Source: Nemophila menziesii
Lineage: Eukaryota; Streptophyta; Magnoliopsida; Boraginales; Hydrophyllaceae
DNA length: 64,000 bases
Reading direction: 5' to 3'
Assembly: GCA_029959085.1 (NCBI GenBank)
Contig: JARWIR010000093.1
Location: forward strand, 1,853,501-1,917,500
Shown: positions 30,283 through 41,164 of the stretch, in pieces
How the letters are laid out: every line of letters begins with the position of its first letter
How positions within the stretch are numbered: position 1 is the stretch's first letter
Program-made: the position numbers and the translations under genes
Notes under the pieces: generated by a model
What the model was told of the DNA's origin: nothing
The model's database searches: none
Seen by the model: only the letters and a program-made list of their open reading frames with translations

Positions 30283-32881
30283 TAAAATAAAAACAAAGGA
30301 TCTTTTAGGTGAATGCAGAAGGTAGAATCTAGAAAATAATCCCAAAGCAAAGCTTAAAACAAATTTCATATAGTCTAATCTAGGAATTAATATACACCTA
30401 CACTTATCATGCAAAATCAAACACAAAATAATATCAATCAAAAATTAATTTCACAGTGCTAGAAGGTTACGCTTATTACTTATCTCAAGATGGTGGCTAT
30501 AGGGTGTTCCTCGATCCTTACTTGTGTTGAATGTTCCACTTAGAATAATCCCTATTAACTCACTGTGCATCTAGGAATCACGAGGTCTTTATGGTTTTAG
30601 CATAGGCTGAAGGACGGTATGGTATGTATATTTGGTAAATTTGAAGTGAGCTTGTGGCTCTCTCCTCACTTTCCATCAACAAACTGTCCAAGAGCTTGAG
30701 TTTACACTTGAATTATGTTCTCACTCAACCCAATTGACGTGCTTAATTAGCGTCCCCAAATTAATACAATAAGTACTAAAGATGATTCACTTAAAAATTT
30801 CCACTTTGCCGGTCCGAATATGTATATTCTTTTCAAATCATTCGTTTTTTTCTTATAGCTATGACTCTCTTTATGATGTTGAGATATCATGCTATTTTTC
30901 ACAGTTATGCCTATTCATAACTTGAGCTCGAAGCTTCTTTTCTATTCACTATTACCCCGGCAAAGGGTTACAATACAATAAACCTGTGAATCATCATCAT
31001 GTAAAGCACAAAGCATCATTGATAAGCTCAAAAATCCCAACCCAATGTAAATTCCCATATAGTGGACCCACCACCCCAAACTCAAGCTCAAGACAGGAAG
31101 TCTCAGGATCGTGATTCAAGTGCGGGTCATATGGTCATGCCTAACAATCTAAAGGGAAATTGGCTTATAATGTGGCGTCAAAAGAAAGGCTTAAAGGCTA
31201 AAAATTTGTCTAAGAAGGATAAAATTAATTCAGGGATAGACAGCCAAAAAGGATTCAAAGGGCTAACAAAGAACTGCCTCTATCATCTTCCTATTTACAC
31301 AACTTGTCTCTAGTTCATACCTAAGTGGGTTCTCTACTCATTTAGATCTCACGATCTACAAACCACCCATTATCCTTAAGCACACGTTTACTTCTTATGC
31401 TTTGTTCATTAATTCTTCCTATCAATCATCTCATATTTGCATGCAATTAAAGTTCAGTTTATACTAACTCCTAAAGTCAACTATTTTCTATCATTAATTC
31501 ATGAAAAGCATGCTTGATGGGGGCATTTAAAACACTCTACAGCTCTACAGTCAAAACATTCCTCAAACTAAAATTAAAAAAAAAACTGTAAAACACATAA
31601 AATTGGGATGAGGCAACGAACCCCACCCCAAACTCAAAAATGAGTCGTGTCCCCACGACTCGAAAAAGACTCAAGACAGCAATTAAACAATTAAAACAAA
31701 TAAGAAAGGGATAGGAAAACGTATCTGAACCAGCACGAAGCTGGTTTCCATTGTTGCGTGTAGGTTGAGCTCCTTGTGTTGCGTAGGTGGCATGTTGAAC
31801 ATTGCTCACTCCACGTAATATGATTTGCATAAGCTCCCCACTCTTTTGTGATTTTTCCTATGGGTTTCAACACCTCTTCATGATTATCCTCCAAAGTTTC
31901 CATTCTTTCGACTATATCTCAACACCCAAAAGTAATAAGAGGTTCTCCAACTTCCTCTTCCTCTTCATGGTATTCTTGACCTTCCAATCTTTGTCATCTC
32001 AATGAACCCCAAACTCAAAACTTCAAATAATCAAAAACTAGAGAAGAGTTTTGAAATTTGATGTTTTGAGGATTTGTAATGAAGGATTATGGCGTTATAT
32101 GAGATGGGTAATGGATATGTAATGGCTTGGGGAAGGTTTAATGAATAGGATTGAAGTTGTGATGAAGAGGCTTAAGCTTGAAGTAGAAGATTTCTTGATG
32201 TTCTTGAAGGATTTTGGTGTTAGATGTGTGTTTGGAATGGATTATGAGGAGGGATTTAATGTTCTTTGGTGTTGTAGTGTTCTTTGTGCAGGTACATAAG
32301 GGTTAGAATCTGGAAAATTCGTATTGGGGGAGGCTAGGGTTTTATCTTGACAAGGTAAGAAGTTGAATGGGCCTCAAACTCCTCACAAACCGCCATAGCG
32401 CGGTGCACCGGACCTAAGCCGCGGTGTACCGCAGCTTCTGTTGTTTCGTTTTTTCTCGCTCCTGTCTTGACCCCGTGCTAGCACCCCGTGGCACGGGTTT
32501 TTGCCCTGCGGTGTAGGGGTGCGGTGCATGGGGTAGTCCGCACCAACTCCGTCAAAAAACCCGCGGTACCTAACCCGTGGTACGGGTTTTTCCCTCCTGC
32601 GGTATACCGGACATCTCACGCGGTATACCGGACCGCGCATCAAATTTTTTTCTCCTTTCTGTATAAAACCCGTGGGGGCCACCCCGTGGTACGGGTTTTT
32701 CAGGCGCGGTATATCGGGGGTCTGGTGCGGTGCACCGGACCGACCTGCGAATTTTTCCAAGTGATTCCTTTCTTCAATTCCTGCACCAATAACACACTAC
32801 CTTTCTCATTTCTTTTAAAAGTAGACACTAAAACTTAACAAAAACTTAAAGCAATTAAAACATGGGTTGTCCCCCAAGAAG
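30283..32881 (-). other. 3' noncoding structured region of C
   Basis: Same order of conserved pieces as F and E: GTGAGCTTGTGGCTC stem-loop (about 30647-30670); CTTTGCCGG / CCGGCAAAG pair (about 30802 and 30957); PPT-like motif with hairpin at 31074-31105; PPT-like motif with perfect GAGTCGTG stem at 31622-31661; PPT-like motif at 32007-32019; palindrome block 32395-32745. Nothing coding is convincing. Confidence 0.75.
32395..32745. repeat. palindrome block of C
   Basis: Dense short inverted repeats of two kinds: CGGTATACCG / CGGTGCACCG types, and ACCCGTGGTACGGGT types preceded by AAA. The second kind recurs in E (AAAACCCGTG ... CACGGGTTTT). GC-rich island in an AT-rich element. Confidence 0.85.
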
Positions 32882-32882
32882 C

Positions 32883-32930
32883 ACTTTTGTTTATTACGTC
32901 TTTAAGTTCGACGCGTTACCTTCCATGAAG
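32883..32930 (-). ncRNA. post-stop hairpin of C
   Basis: Sense: GGTAACGCGTCGAACTTAAA, then GACGT, then AATAAACAAAAGTGC. Stem GCGTC / GACGT(G:T) with an AACTTAAA-type loop. The ORF stop TAA lies in the loop. A run GGGGGACAACCCATG follows, matching GGGAGACAACCCGTG in E. Confidence 0.55.
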
Positions 32931-34113
32931 ATGGTATTGAGGCCCTTGCGGTTCTCCTCCGCTTGAATTCGCCTCGTCCTTGGTATGTAAGCTTTGAAAC
33001 CTTCCCCCTTAAAATTTTATTTAGTCGATCTCTGAAAGGGGGAGGGTAGTATCTCCGTTTCGCCTTCTTACTTTCACGACGAAACGTGTTCTTCACCACA
33101 CGATAGTAGATAACCGTCCTCAACGGTATAAGCTCGTTTTCATTCTCTTTAATCTCGCGTTCCTCTTTAAAGTGTGGTGGGTAGGTGCTCCTCCTTGCCG
33201 CTTTACTCTCGCGGTGTAGCACCTTTCTTGCGTAGCACCTATTGATCATTTGTAGTAATAGAGGTGATTCCAATATGTTATCTCTAATGATGAGTTGTGG
33301 TGGATATAGTGATTGGTGAACTTTTTGTGGTGGGGATTCGATTTCTTTTTCATTGTGAACTTTGAATTCTTCGATGGATTCCTCAACCACTTCACATTCG
33401 TCTTCGCTTTCAACCCAATCTTCCATTATTACTTCATCATATTCTTGATGTGGAATCTTAATAATCTCGATCACCTCTTTTTCTTGGTTGCGTTCTGTAT
33501 CATGATCATGTGCACGCACCATAGGAATAGCAACCTCAGTTTCAATTTATAGGATTTTTGTTGCTACTCCTTCTTCCACCATGCTAAAAGGATTGCCAAC
33601 CACATGGTGGTCTTCATTTATAACCGGCATGATGGTCATATCACTATCACTGATATCTTTCTTCAACACCTCCTCCTCAACTACTTCTTCCAGTTGATCC
33701 CTTTCCTCTTCATAAGACTTGATACTATCGGCAGAATGCTGAGAATTAAGTATGGATTCTATTTCGTCTAGCTCCTTTTGCATTTCTTGCAAGCGGGAAT
33801 CTTGTTCATCTGCTAACTTCTGCGATTGTTCATATAAGCCTATGAGTTATGTAATTGATCTATATAACTGGGAAATTTGTGGTGAAGGTGGAGGTTGTTG
33901 AATGTTTTCAACCCACTGGTTGTTCCATTCATGTTCTTGTTGATAGTGATATGACGGTTGTTGTTGATTATTCCCGATCCATTGGTTGTTCCAATCCTGC
34001 TCTTGCGGGTATTGATAGGATTGTTGGTAGAAGTTACTACCCCATTGTTGTTGTCCCGAAGAGTCTTCCCAATAGTCATATGGATCGGGATCTGGGTAAT
34101 GTCCTCTATACAT
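32902..34113 (-). pseudogene. C-specific ORF: Gln/Tyr-rich, acidic coiled coil, RRxYPP repeats
   Basis: One frame of 404 codons with two stops (near 33847 and 33547). N-terminal part is rich in Tyr, Gln, Asn and Trp with an internal repeat (QYPQEQDWNNQW, HYQQEHEWNNQW), reminiscent of the Tyr-rich linker of E gag. The middle is Glu-rich and likely coiled coil (QKELDEIESILNSQ, SYEEERDQLEEVVEEE). The C-terminal third is basic with repeated RESKxAxRRxYPPxF (SKAARRSTYPPHF, SKKAKRRYYPPPF). No capsid core or zinc knuckle. Not a family I recognise. May be a rapidly evolved gag remnant; function unknown. Confidence 0.6.
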
Positions 34114-34258
34114 CTTTCAATCAAATCTCTTGATCATTACCTAAATAAAGAACCTGTAAAAACAAAACAAAACAAAAACCAAGCGTAAAACTGAAAAATA
34201 AAAATAAATAAACAATTAAAACTACTTACAGATTAAACACCGGGGTCACACGCTGCAA

Positions 34259-34276
34259 TCCCCGGCAGCGGCGCCA
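34259..34276 (-). other. primer binding site of C
   Basis: Plus TCCCCGGCAGCGGCGCCA, six bases from the 5' LTR; tRNA-Asp type. Just downstream in sense, the leader has TTTTCAGTTTTACGCTTGG, found after the PBS of A and F as well. Confidence 0.88.
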
Positions 34277-34282
34277 AAAACT

Positions 34283-36028
34283 TGGTGGGTCCTGGGGTGT
34301 TATAAAATTAATGCGATAAATAAAAGGAACCACAATACCGCAAGTGTACGGTTGTCCAAGTAATACTCCGATAAGTCGGATTCGTTCTCAGGGATTGGAC
34401 TGGTATAACCCAAGTGTTCAACGGATAAGTAGTAGTAATTGCAAATACAGAAAATAAAAGATGAGAAATATTTATTTGGTTTTTATATTAATCCTAAGAA
34501 TGCATGAAAATAAATTACTGAAAATAAATATTAAAGGACTAGATGCAGATATGAGCTATACTTGAGTCTCGCAAGGAATCCACTTAATCAATATAATCTA
34601 TGCTATGTTTAAGGGTAGAATTGGAACTATAATATTAGTCGGGACTCTAATATCTCCTAGCCCCCTGTCGGGTGGACCTAGAAGCTATCCTAAAGTATCA
34701 TAAACACCTGCATGGTCGAATATGGCTTTTCGGATGATATGCATTTACCTCTTTGGCTATGTAACTAGTTAAGCCTGTCGGTCAATAACGGACATTACAC
34801 GGGTATTACCTAGATCTGTATTCAAACCCCCCTGTCGGATGATCACTTCGCCACTAAAGTGAATAGCCCAAATACTAAAAGCTAATTCTAGTTGCGCGGA
34901 AAAGAATTAGTAATAAAAACAAAGTAATAACCAATACCTAAGACCTAATTCAATTTAAATCATAACAATCCCAAATTCAAAACATAAATTAAATTAATTA
35001 GGGTTCATCCCTTTATTGCGATTCTCAAGCAATTAAGGTTTAGCTCATATTGAAAGTAAAAACTAAAAAGAAATTAATAATATACATGTCCTAATAACAA
35101 AAATAAAATAAGAACCTAGATAGAGGAATTGGCTTGAACTGTTGTTGGAGATATAGACAGTCTCCAGCTTCTGCTCTTACTTCCGCCTCTTGACGCTCTC
35201 TCTAAGGATATTGAATAAATTGTGAGAGGTACTGAATAATGAGGTCTAAGGGGTGTATTTATAGGTGTTAGAAGACCCTAGGTCGAATTTGCTTGGAGTG
35301 GAAGACAAGTCAAAGACTCTTAAATTCGTAGCTCTAAAAGATAAGATTCTGCTGATTTGATTTGGTCATATCTTTTTGAATACTTATCCGTTTGAGAAGT
35401 TCCAATATATGAAACCACTTGTCTTGGAAAGCTCTTTCTATTGGTGCAGACCATTCGTCCAGAATCCTAGCCAATCTTTTATTATGATTTAATTCCTAAA
35501 ACGTGGCTGGATTTCAGATTTCAAAAGGCAGCTTTATCTTTTCCTCCTTTGAATATATCTTTACCAAATCTTCTTATTTCCATATAAATCTTCTTTCCTT
35601 TCATCTTTATCTTGACTTGGCCTCTAAGTAATTACCATTTATCTCTTAAAGCTTCACATTAAATAAATAATTAAACCGCATATGCTTAAAAAGAATAAAT
35701 CAATAAATCAAGAAATCAAAATAGGAAAGTGTACTCTAAAAATAGAAACTCGACTAGAAATCATTTCCTAACACTCTAAAATACACTAAGACTTTATTCT
35801 CACTTATTCTCCTTGGATTGGTCTTTCATGAAATTCAAGAACCAATTAACTTTGCATTAAAAATAGTCAAATTTACGCACAAAAGCTCAGATTCTGCAAA
35901 TAGTTAATTTCCAAGGGGAGAAAGTGCAATATGATCAATTAAGCCTAAAAGCCTATCAAATAACTCATTTATTCACCTAAAAGGATGTCTCCAATGGGCT
36001 AAGAATTAGAACAAATAGGGAGACATCA
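34283..36028 (-). repeat. 5' LTR of C
   Basis: 1746 bp, the same length as the other copy. TATA at plus TATTTATA 35256-35263 (minus TATAAATA). Differences from 28501-30246 are about six substitutions (for example AAATAAATAT versus AAATAAATAC). Confidence 0.93.
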
Positions 36029-36033
36029 GATTA

Positions 36034-36111
36034 TTACTTGGATGACCCGTACACTTGCGGTTAATGTCCCTCCTTCAAGGGGTGTGATTTTATACACACC
36101 AGGAGACACCA
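36034..36111 (+). repeat. 3' LTR of O, right end
   Basis: TTACTTGGATGACCCGTACA... ends GGAGACACCA at 36111, directly followed by minus-strand gag of D (ATCTC), the expected right TSD of O. Confidence 0.8.
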
Positions 36112-36250
36112 ATCTCCTACTTTTTCATCATTCTCTTTGAAAAAACTAGCAAGCTTCATCTGAACTTTTAATCCCATACTCTTCAGATAGAAACGGTTGA
36201 AGAACGTGGCTTGTAGTTCATCCCAAGTATTAATTGTATTTGGTGCTTGT
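36112..36250 (-). pseudogene. gag of element D, internal part
   Basis: Minus-strand reading contains INTWDELQATFFNRFYLKSM and FKENDEKVGD, equivalent to LTWDQLQTAFFGRYYPQSV in A. Cut on the right (upstream in sense) by E with TSD CTTGT, and on the left by O. Its upstream half is 43978-44469; its downstream part must lie left of the window, beyond O and P. Confidence 0.8.
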
Positions 36251-37763
36251 TGGTGTGGCCTAAGGTGCGATAAAAAGATGATATAATTTAGATGCAACTA
36301 AACACCCTAAGCTAACACGGTACTGCAAGTATTACAGGACGTACGCAAGTTTTAATGATAAGAAGATTCGTTCCTCAGAGACTGACGAAAGTTAGAGAGA
36401 ACTTATGCAAATTATCAAGTGCAAATACTTAAAGATAGAAAAGATAATACGCAAGAGAAAGAAAGAAAAATAGATTTTTATTTTGTTTTTATAAAGAGAA
36501 AACTAAACTAATAAATTAAAAGACAGAAAATTAAATAACAGAAAAGAAAAGAAGATAGTATGAAGGTTTAGCTTGAGTAAATAGCATGCAATCCCCACTA
36601 GTTTTGCCGTTCTAAACATGTAAGGGTGAATTATGTAGTATTTCAATAATCGGTTCTAATTCGCTATCGGTAGTTTAAAATAGGATTTACCTGTGTCAAT
36701 AAGGCTTCTTAAGCAAACTTTTCCTGTAATTGGTAAATAGTCACAAGAACTAAACCATAGTGATTATCTAGCTAGGTTGGGTTGTCAGATCAGACCTTGT
36801 ACTAGACGTTATGTGCTAAACATGCAATTAAACACCGTTGCTAGTGGTGACCTAATTACTAGATGGTAATTCTATATGGCCGCGGTTCCACAAGAACACA
36901 GAATATAAATCCAAACACATAAACAGAGAATAAAAACAATAATTCAATTTAAAACATTAAATTCCCAAATCCGATAGATGTCAATCAAAACTAGGGTTCA
37001 TACATATATGCTAAAACTCAAACTAATGGAATTAATTCATACTAAGAAAAGAAGAGAAAAGAATTACAGAATAAGAGGTTGAAGAAGACATATGGTGTTC
37101 TGCTCCTTCCAGACTTCTTCTCTTGTGTTGCAGCTTCCTCTTGGCCTTAGGGTCTGGCCAAAGATGATTTTCTAATGTTAAGAGACTGTATTTATAGGGT
37201 GTAGGAAGACCTAATTCGTTTTCTTGAAGGAGAAGTAAGTGGTGGACTCCAAGCCCAACTCTAATTCGTATGGAAATAAAGATAATTACTGTTGAACTGT
37301 TTTGAGCATATCTTCTTCGTTATTGGTCGGTTTTTGCTCCATAATATACCAAAAGAATCCTCAGCGAATTATCTACGTCCCTATGGAAGGAATTTACCAA
37401 AATCGGCTTCTTTCTTGGAGTTATCACCACTTCTTTAGGCGTGTGCTGCAGAATTTCAGATTTAGGCAGCTTTTCCTTTTCCTAATTGAACTCTGTTTCC
37501 TTCTATCTCCAATTACCATGCATATCTCTTTCCATATCTTCTAGTCTTTGACTTGGACTCTAATTAATCTCCATAATTATATTTAAAGCTTCACACTAAA
37601 TAAACAATTAAACCCAATATGCTCTAAAAATATTATTTTACTAAATCAAGACTCAAAATAGGAAAGTGCACTAAATTAAGCTAAGATCGACCTATAAACT
37701 AATAAATACGCCTAAAATGATGTCTCAGAAGTATATTTAATTATCACAAATGAGGAGACATCA
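36251..37763 (-). repeat. 3' LTR of E
   Basis: Plus strand TGGTGTGGCCTAAGGTG...GGAGACATCA. Head inverted repeat reads TGATGTCTC ... GAGACATCA (plus 37720-37763). Possible TATA (plus TATTTATA) near 37189. It lacks clear GACGGGG boxes, unlike A, B, C and F. Confidence 0.92.
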
Positions 37764-37799
37764 AGACCCCCAACTCAAAGTTGTATTGTCCCGATACAA
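37764..37799 (-). promoter_or_regulatory. PPT and variant pre-PPT hairpin of E
   Basis: Sense: TTGTATCGGGACAATACAA (plus 37781-37799), then CTTTGAGTTGGGGGTCT. The stem is TTGTAT/ATACAA in place of TTTGTC/GACAAA, but the GGGAC loop is kept. Confidence 0.75.
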
Positions 37800-40700
37800 T
37801 AAAAGTAAAGAACAGTAGGGTAGTCAAGAAGAAGAAGTAGGAGGAGAATAAGAACAGAACACAATGAATTATCCTAAAGCAAAAAATCTAAAAAGTCTCA
37901 TGTAGTAATGCTCAAGAAATAATGCACAAGTATGATTAATACACATGTAATCAACAATCCATAAATTCAAGTCCAGATTAACTTCGCAATGCCAGAAGGA
38001 GAGGATGATAACTTAGTTCAGGTTAATGGCTATAGGTTGTTCATAGGCCCTAATATAGCATTCAATGGTCCACTTACCTACTACCTAATAGCTCAACTGT
38101 TTCTCAACCAAGCAGTTAGAAATCCTAAGGTCTTGGTTATAACTTGGCTTAAGGACGGGTGTGGTATATTTGGATAATGAAAAGTGAGCTTTTGGCTCTC
38201 TCCTCACTAGCCATCAACGAATCGCCCTAGAGCTTGAGTTTTCACTCGAAGATGTTCTCACTCAACCCAATTTATTGATGCTTTTGACTTGCATCCCCAA
38301 TAAATCCCAAATACAACCTTTGATGATATCAAATCCACTTTGCCGGTCCGAATATATATTTTCTTTTCATATCAATTTTTCTTTTGTATAGCTATGATTC
38401 TCTTTTTGATGTTGAGATATCACACTATTTTTTCATATATATATTCTTTCTTTTTATGCCCTTGTTGGCAAATTTAGCTCGTAGCTTCTTTTTCATTCAC
38501 TATTACCCTGGCAAAGGGTTACAATAATAACAATTTTATAATCAATAAAATCACAAATATAATTCCCAAAACCCAATGTTCCCGAATGATGAAACCCACC
38601 ACCCCAAACTCAAGCTCTAAAACAACTTGTTTCAGGTTTTGCGATTCGAGTGCGGGTCATATAGATAAGCCCTACAAACTAAGGGTATGGACTATCATGT
38701 GTTTCAAATAAAAGGCTTTAGAAAGGCTCAGAGGGGCTAAGACGGATAAATAATAACATAATCAAATAAAAGGGTGAGAAGGTATAAAAGGCTTCAAGTG
38801 TTTTAACATGAAAGAACTGCCTTATTCATTTTTCTAACTACCGGATTTTGTTACTTTTTCATTATTAGTTCATAGATAAGCGGGATTTCAACTAATTTTC
38901 AAGCCTCACGTTCTACACACCAAATAATTTCCCTAAGTTTCAACGTAACTTCTTAGCATTGCTCATTAACTTTTCTATCTTTTATTTCCTGTTTTCATAC
39001 ATGCATCTAAACAAACTTGTAACATCTTTCAAAAACATACTACTTATTGTCATTAACTTAATTAAATCATGCTCAAATTGGTACATTCAAAGATATTCTA
39101 TCCCTAATTCAACCCAAAAAAATTTAAATTTTATGAAAAAAAACAAAAAGGAAGATGAGGACAACGAATCCCCACCCCCAACTCAAAAATGAGTCGTGTC
39201 CCCACGACTCGAAAAAGACTCAAGAAAGAATAAAATTTAAAATTAGCATACATATTGCACATAAAGAAATGGTAGGGAAGAAAGAAAACATACTCTTCGA
39301 GGCTATTACCTCTCCTTATCGACATCCAAGATAGGATTTTGCTGGATTTTTCTTTGATTGCTCGAGGAGTTTTGTGAGGTACTCCTTTCTTCTTTTGAAA
39401 GTTGCGTAATTACTCTCAACGCTTTAATGATCCAAGCATTGTCAATATTGTTACTCATCTTAAATTCATGTGTTTCTTCTTCACCCAACTTCTTTTTCAG
39501 TTTCCGATCAAGACACGTGATCATAATAGGATATTGCATTAAATAACGTCATGGGAGAGATCAAAAATCCGTATCACCTCCTCATAGATCAACTGTGCCA
39601 CATCTTCTTCTTCTTCTCACACAATACAATTCACAAAAAGAACGTTTTTAGAATGTCTTACCATGAGCGTAGACCAACCTAATCTTTCCAAATCTCCATG
39701 AATCTTCATGTATTCCCCTTCAACTTCTTCTTCAAATACTTTCTTATAAGAAAAAGGGTAGCTCCTTTAATTGTTTCCTCGGAGAAGCTATCAGGGCCCT
39801 TGAAGCTTTCTCTTTTTCTTTGGGTGTAGGGTCTCGATCTATAGAGGTTGTGTTGTCTTCTTCACTAAAGTTAGAACCTTTTTTTGCCCATTGAATCACA
39901 CACAGCTAGCTGACCTCTCTTTTCTCAACTTGTTTTACCCTTTGAATTGGAACTAGGACTTTTCTCACTTGATTTCTTCTCAATTAATCCAATACCTTTA
40001 TTTTCTTTATCTCCCTTATAGTAGATAATGTTCATGTTCTCTTAATCATCTCAACTGACCCCCAACTCAAAGCTTTAACCACTCTTTGAAATTTGAACTT
40101 TTGATTATTGGTTGTACAAGCTTAATTTGGGTTAGGAAGGGTGATTTGATGATGATTCTCTATGTGGGTAAGATGTATTCTTCATGGATTGGCTTGGATT
40201 TAAGAAATTGTAGGATGAATTTTTGAAATTTAAGCTTTTGATTCTTGGATTCAAGGTGTTTTGGTATGATATGGGTGGTTGAATCTTCTTTGTAATGATG
40301 TGGGGAATGAATTGGATGTGTTTTTATGGTGATTGGGTAGTGTTTTGATGATTAAGGAAGGTTTGATGAAGCTTCCATGGAGTTGGAAGAGTTTTGGGGA
40401 AGAAGGAGAAGCTTAAGGATTGAAAAATTCGTAATAGAGCAACCTCCTCACCCTTATAACCTGAAAAACGCGATTTTTTTCTCTCTCCAGCAGTTCCGGG
40501 CGGTATACCGGCCGTGGGTCCCGGTATACCGGAGTTCTGGCTTTCGAAATTTTTCCTCTCGGCATAAAACCCGTGGTGACACCCCGTGGCACGGGTTTTC
40601 AGGCCGGCATACCGGACTTCTGGCCGGTATACCGGTAGGGAACGAAAACCTCCCCAACAGCTAGATCTCGAAAAGTTATGCAGTTTAGGCTCAAAGATCA

Positions 40701-41130
40701 CCTGATTCCGACATCCGAGCGCAAAGATATGACTTGCCGAAGTTTTCTCAGATTGTGTCAAATTTTTTTTTTTCGACAGAGCGAGTGTGGGCGGTATACC
40801 GGCCATCGGGCCCGGTATACCGGAGCTAATTTTCTAGGTTTTTTTAATCTCGGCATAAAACCCGTGTCACCTACCCGTATTACGGGTTTTCTCCTCTGCG
40901 GTATACCGGGGCTAAGGCGCGGTATACCGGACCGAGGGTCTGATTTTTCTGAAAAAATTCGTTTTCTCCTCCCAAACTCGATTTCTCCAATACCTAAGCA
41001 TCAAAAACACTAATACCTTTCTCAAATATGCATATCAACTAAAAACAACTAAACTAAAATTAAATTAAAAAAACTGGAAACGTAAAAACATAAAAGAAAT
41101 CACGGGTTGTCTCCCGTATAGCACTTTTGT
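37800..41130 (-). other. 3' noncoding structured region of E
   Basis: Contains, in plus coordinates: GTGAGCTTTTGGCTC stem-loop (about 38185-38208); CTTTGCCGG (about 38338) and TGGCAAAGG (about 38510); a short TA run at about 38450 where G has a long microsatellite; PPT-like motif plus hairpin 38601-38635; PPT-like motif plus perfect GAGTCGTG stem 39177-39210; PPT-like motif 40057-40071; palindromes 40498-40936. No convincing coding. Confidence 0.75.
40498..40936. repeat. palindrome block of E
   Basis: At least seven CGGTATACCGG or CCGGTATACCGG units (about 40500, 40521, 40624, 40790, 40811, 40898 and 40920) plus two AAAACCCGTG...CACGGGTTTT / ACGGGTTTT stems (about 40566 and 40857). The block appears as two related halves about 290 bp apart. 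Confidence 0.88.
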
Positions 41131-41131
41131 T

Positions 41132-41155
41132 TAACGTCTTTTAAAGTTAGACGTG
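41132..41155 (-). ncRNA. post-stop hairpin of E
   Basis: Sense: AACACGTCT-AACTTTAAA-AGACGTT: a 6-bp ACGTCT/AGACGT stem starting about ten bases after the ORF stop. Followed by AAACAAAAGTGCTATACGGG and AGACAACCCGTG. The stem differs from F and C but still pairs. Confidence 0.6.
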
Positions 41156-41164
41156 TTACCTTGA

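Larger units (their letters stand above)
28501..36028 (-). mobile_element. young non-autonomous Athila-like element C
   Basis: TSD GATTA on both sides (28496-28500, 36029-36033). Two 1746-bp LTRs differ at only about six positions, so insertion was recent. Sense order: 5' LTR 36028-34283, PBS 34276-34259, ORF 34113-32902 (two stops), about 2.65 kb of structured noncoding DNA, PPT, 3' LTR. No RT, RNase H, integrase, protease or zinc knuckle. It depends on another element for all enzymes. Confidence 0.93.
1184..36111 (+). mobile_element. Athila-like retrotransposon O, broken up by nested insertions of P, A, B and C
   Basis: Own sequence survives as: LTR end 1184-1705, PBS 1712-1729, gag 1837-2875 continuing at 24906-26081 after removal of A, a noncoding 3' remnant at 27979-28440, and 3' LTR pieces 28441-28500 and 36034-36111 on either side of C. 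The gag continuity across A is direct, since both flanks carry ACAAG. Pairing the 1184-1705 LTR with the 28441/36111 pieces is inferred from order, orientation and shared details such as CTTCAAGGGGTGTGATTTTA. O is inserted in minus-strand gag of D; the base after its LTR is 36112. Most of pol is missing. Confidence 0.7.

Noticed and set aside
37302..37544. ORF of 80 codons present in both E LTRs (also 43528-43758)
   Set aside because: It lies in LTR sequence upstream of the LTR end on the opposite strand to the element; a second copy is expected from LTR identity. No protein features.
39358..39546. Possible env-like ORF between gag and 3' LTR (Athila elements sometimes have one)
   Set aside because: No ORF of adequate length, signal peptide or membrane segment is present in C, E or F; the region is noncoding with structured motifs.
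40498..40936. CpG-island-like promoter
   Set aside because: GC content comes from the palindrome units; same position is palindromic in other families, and no gene starts there.
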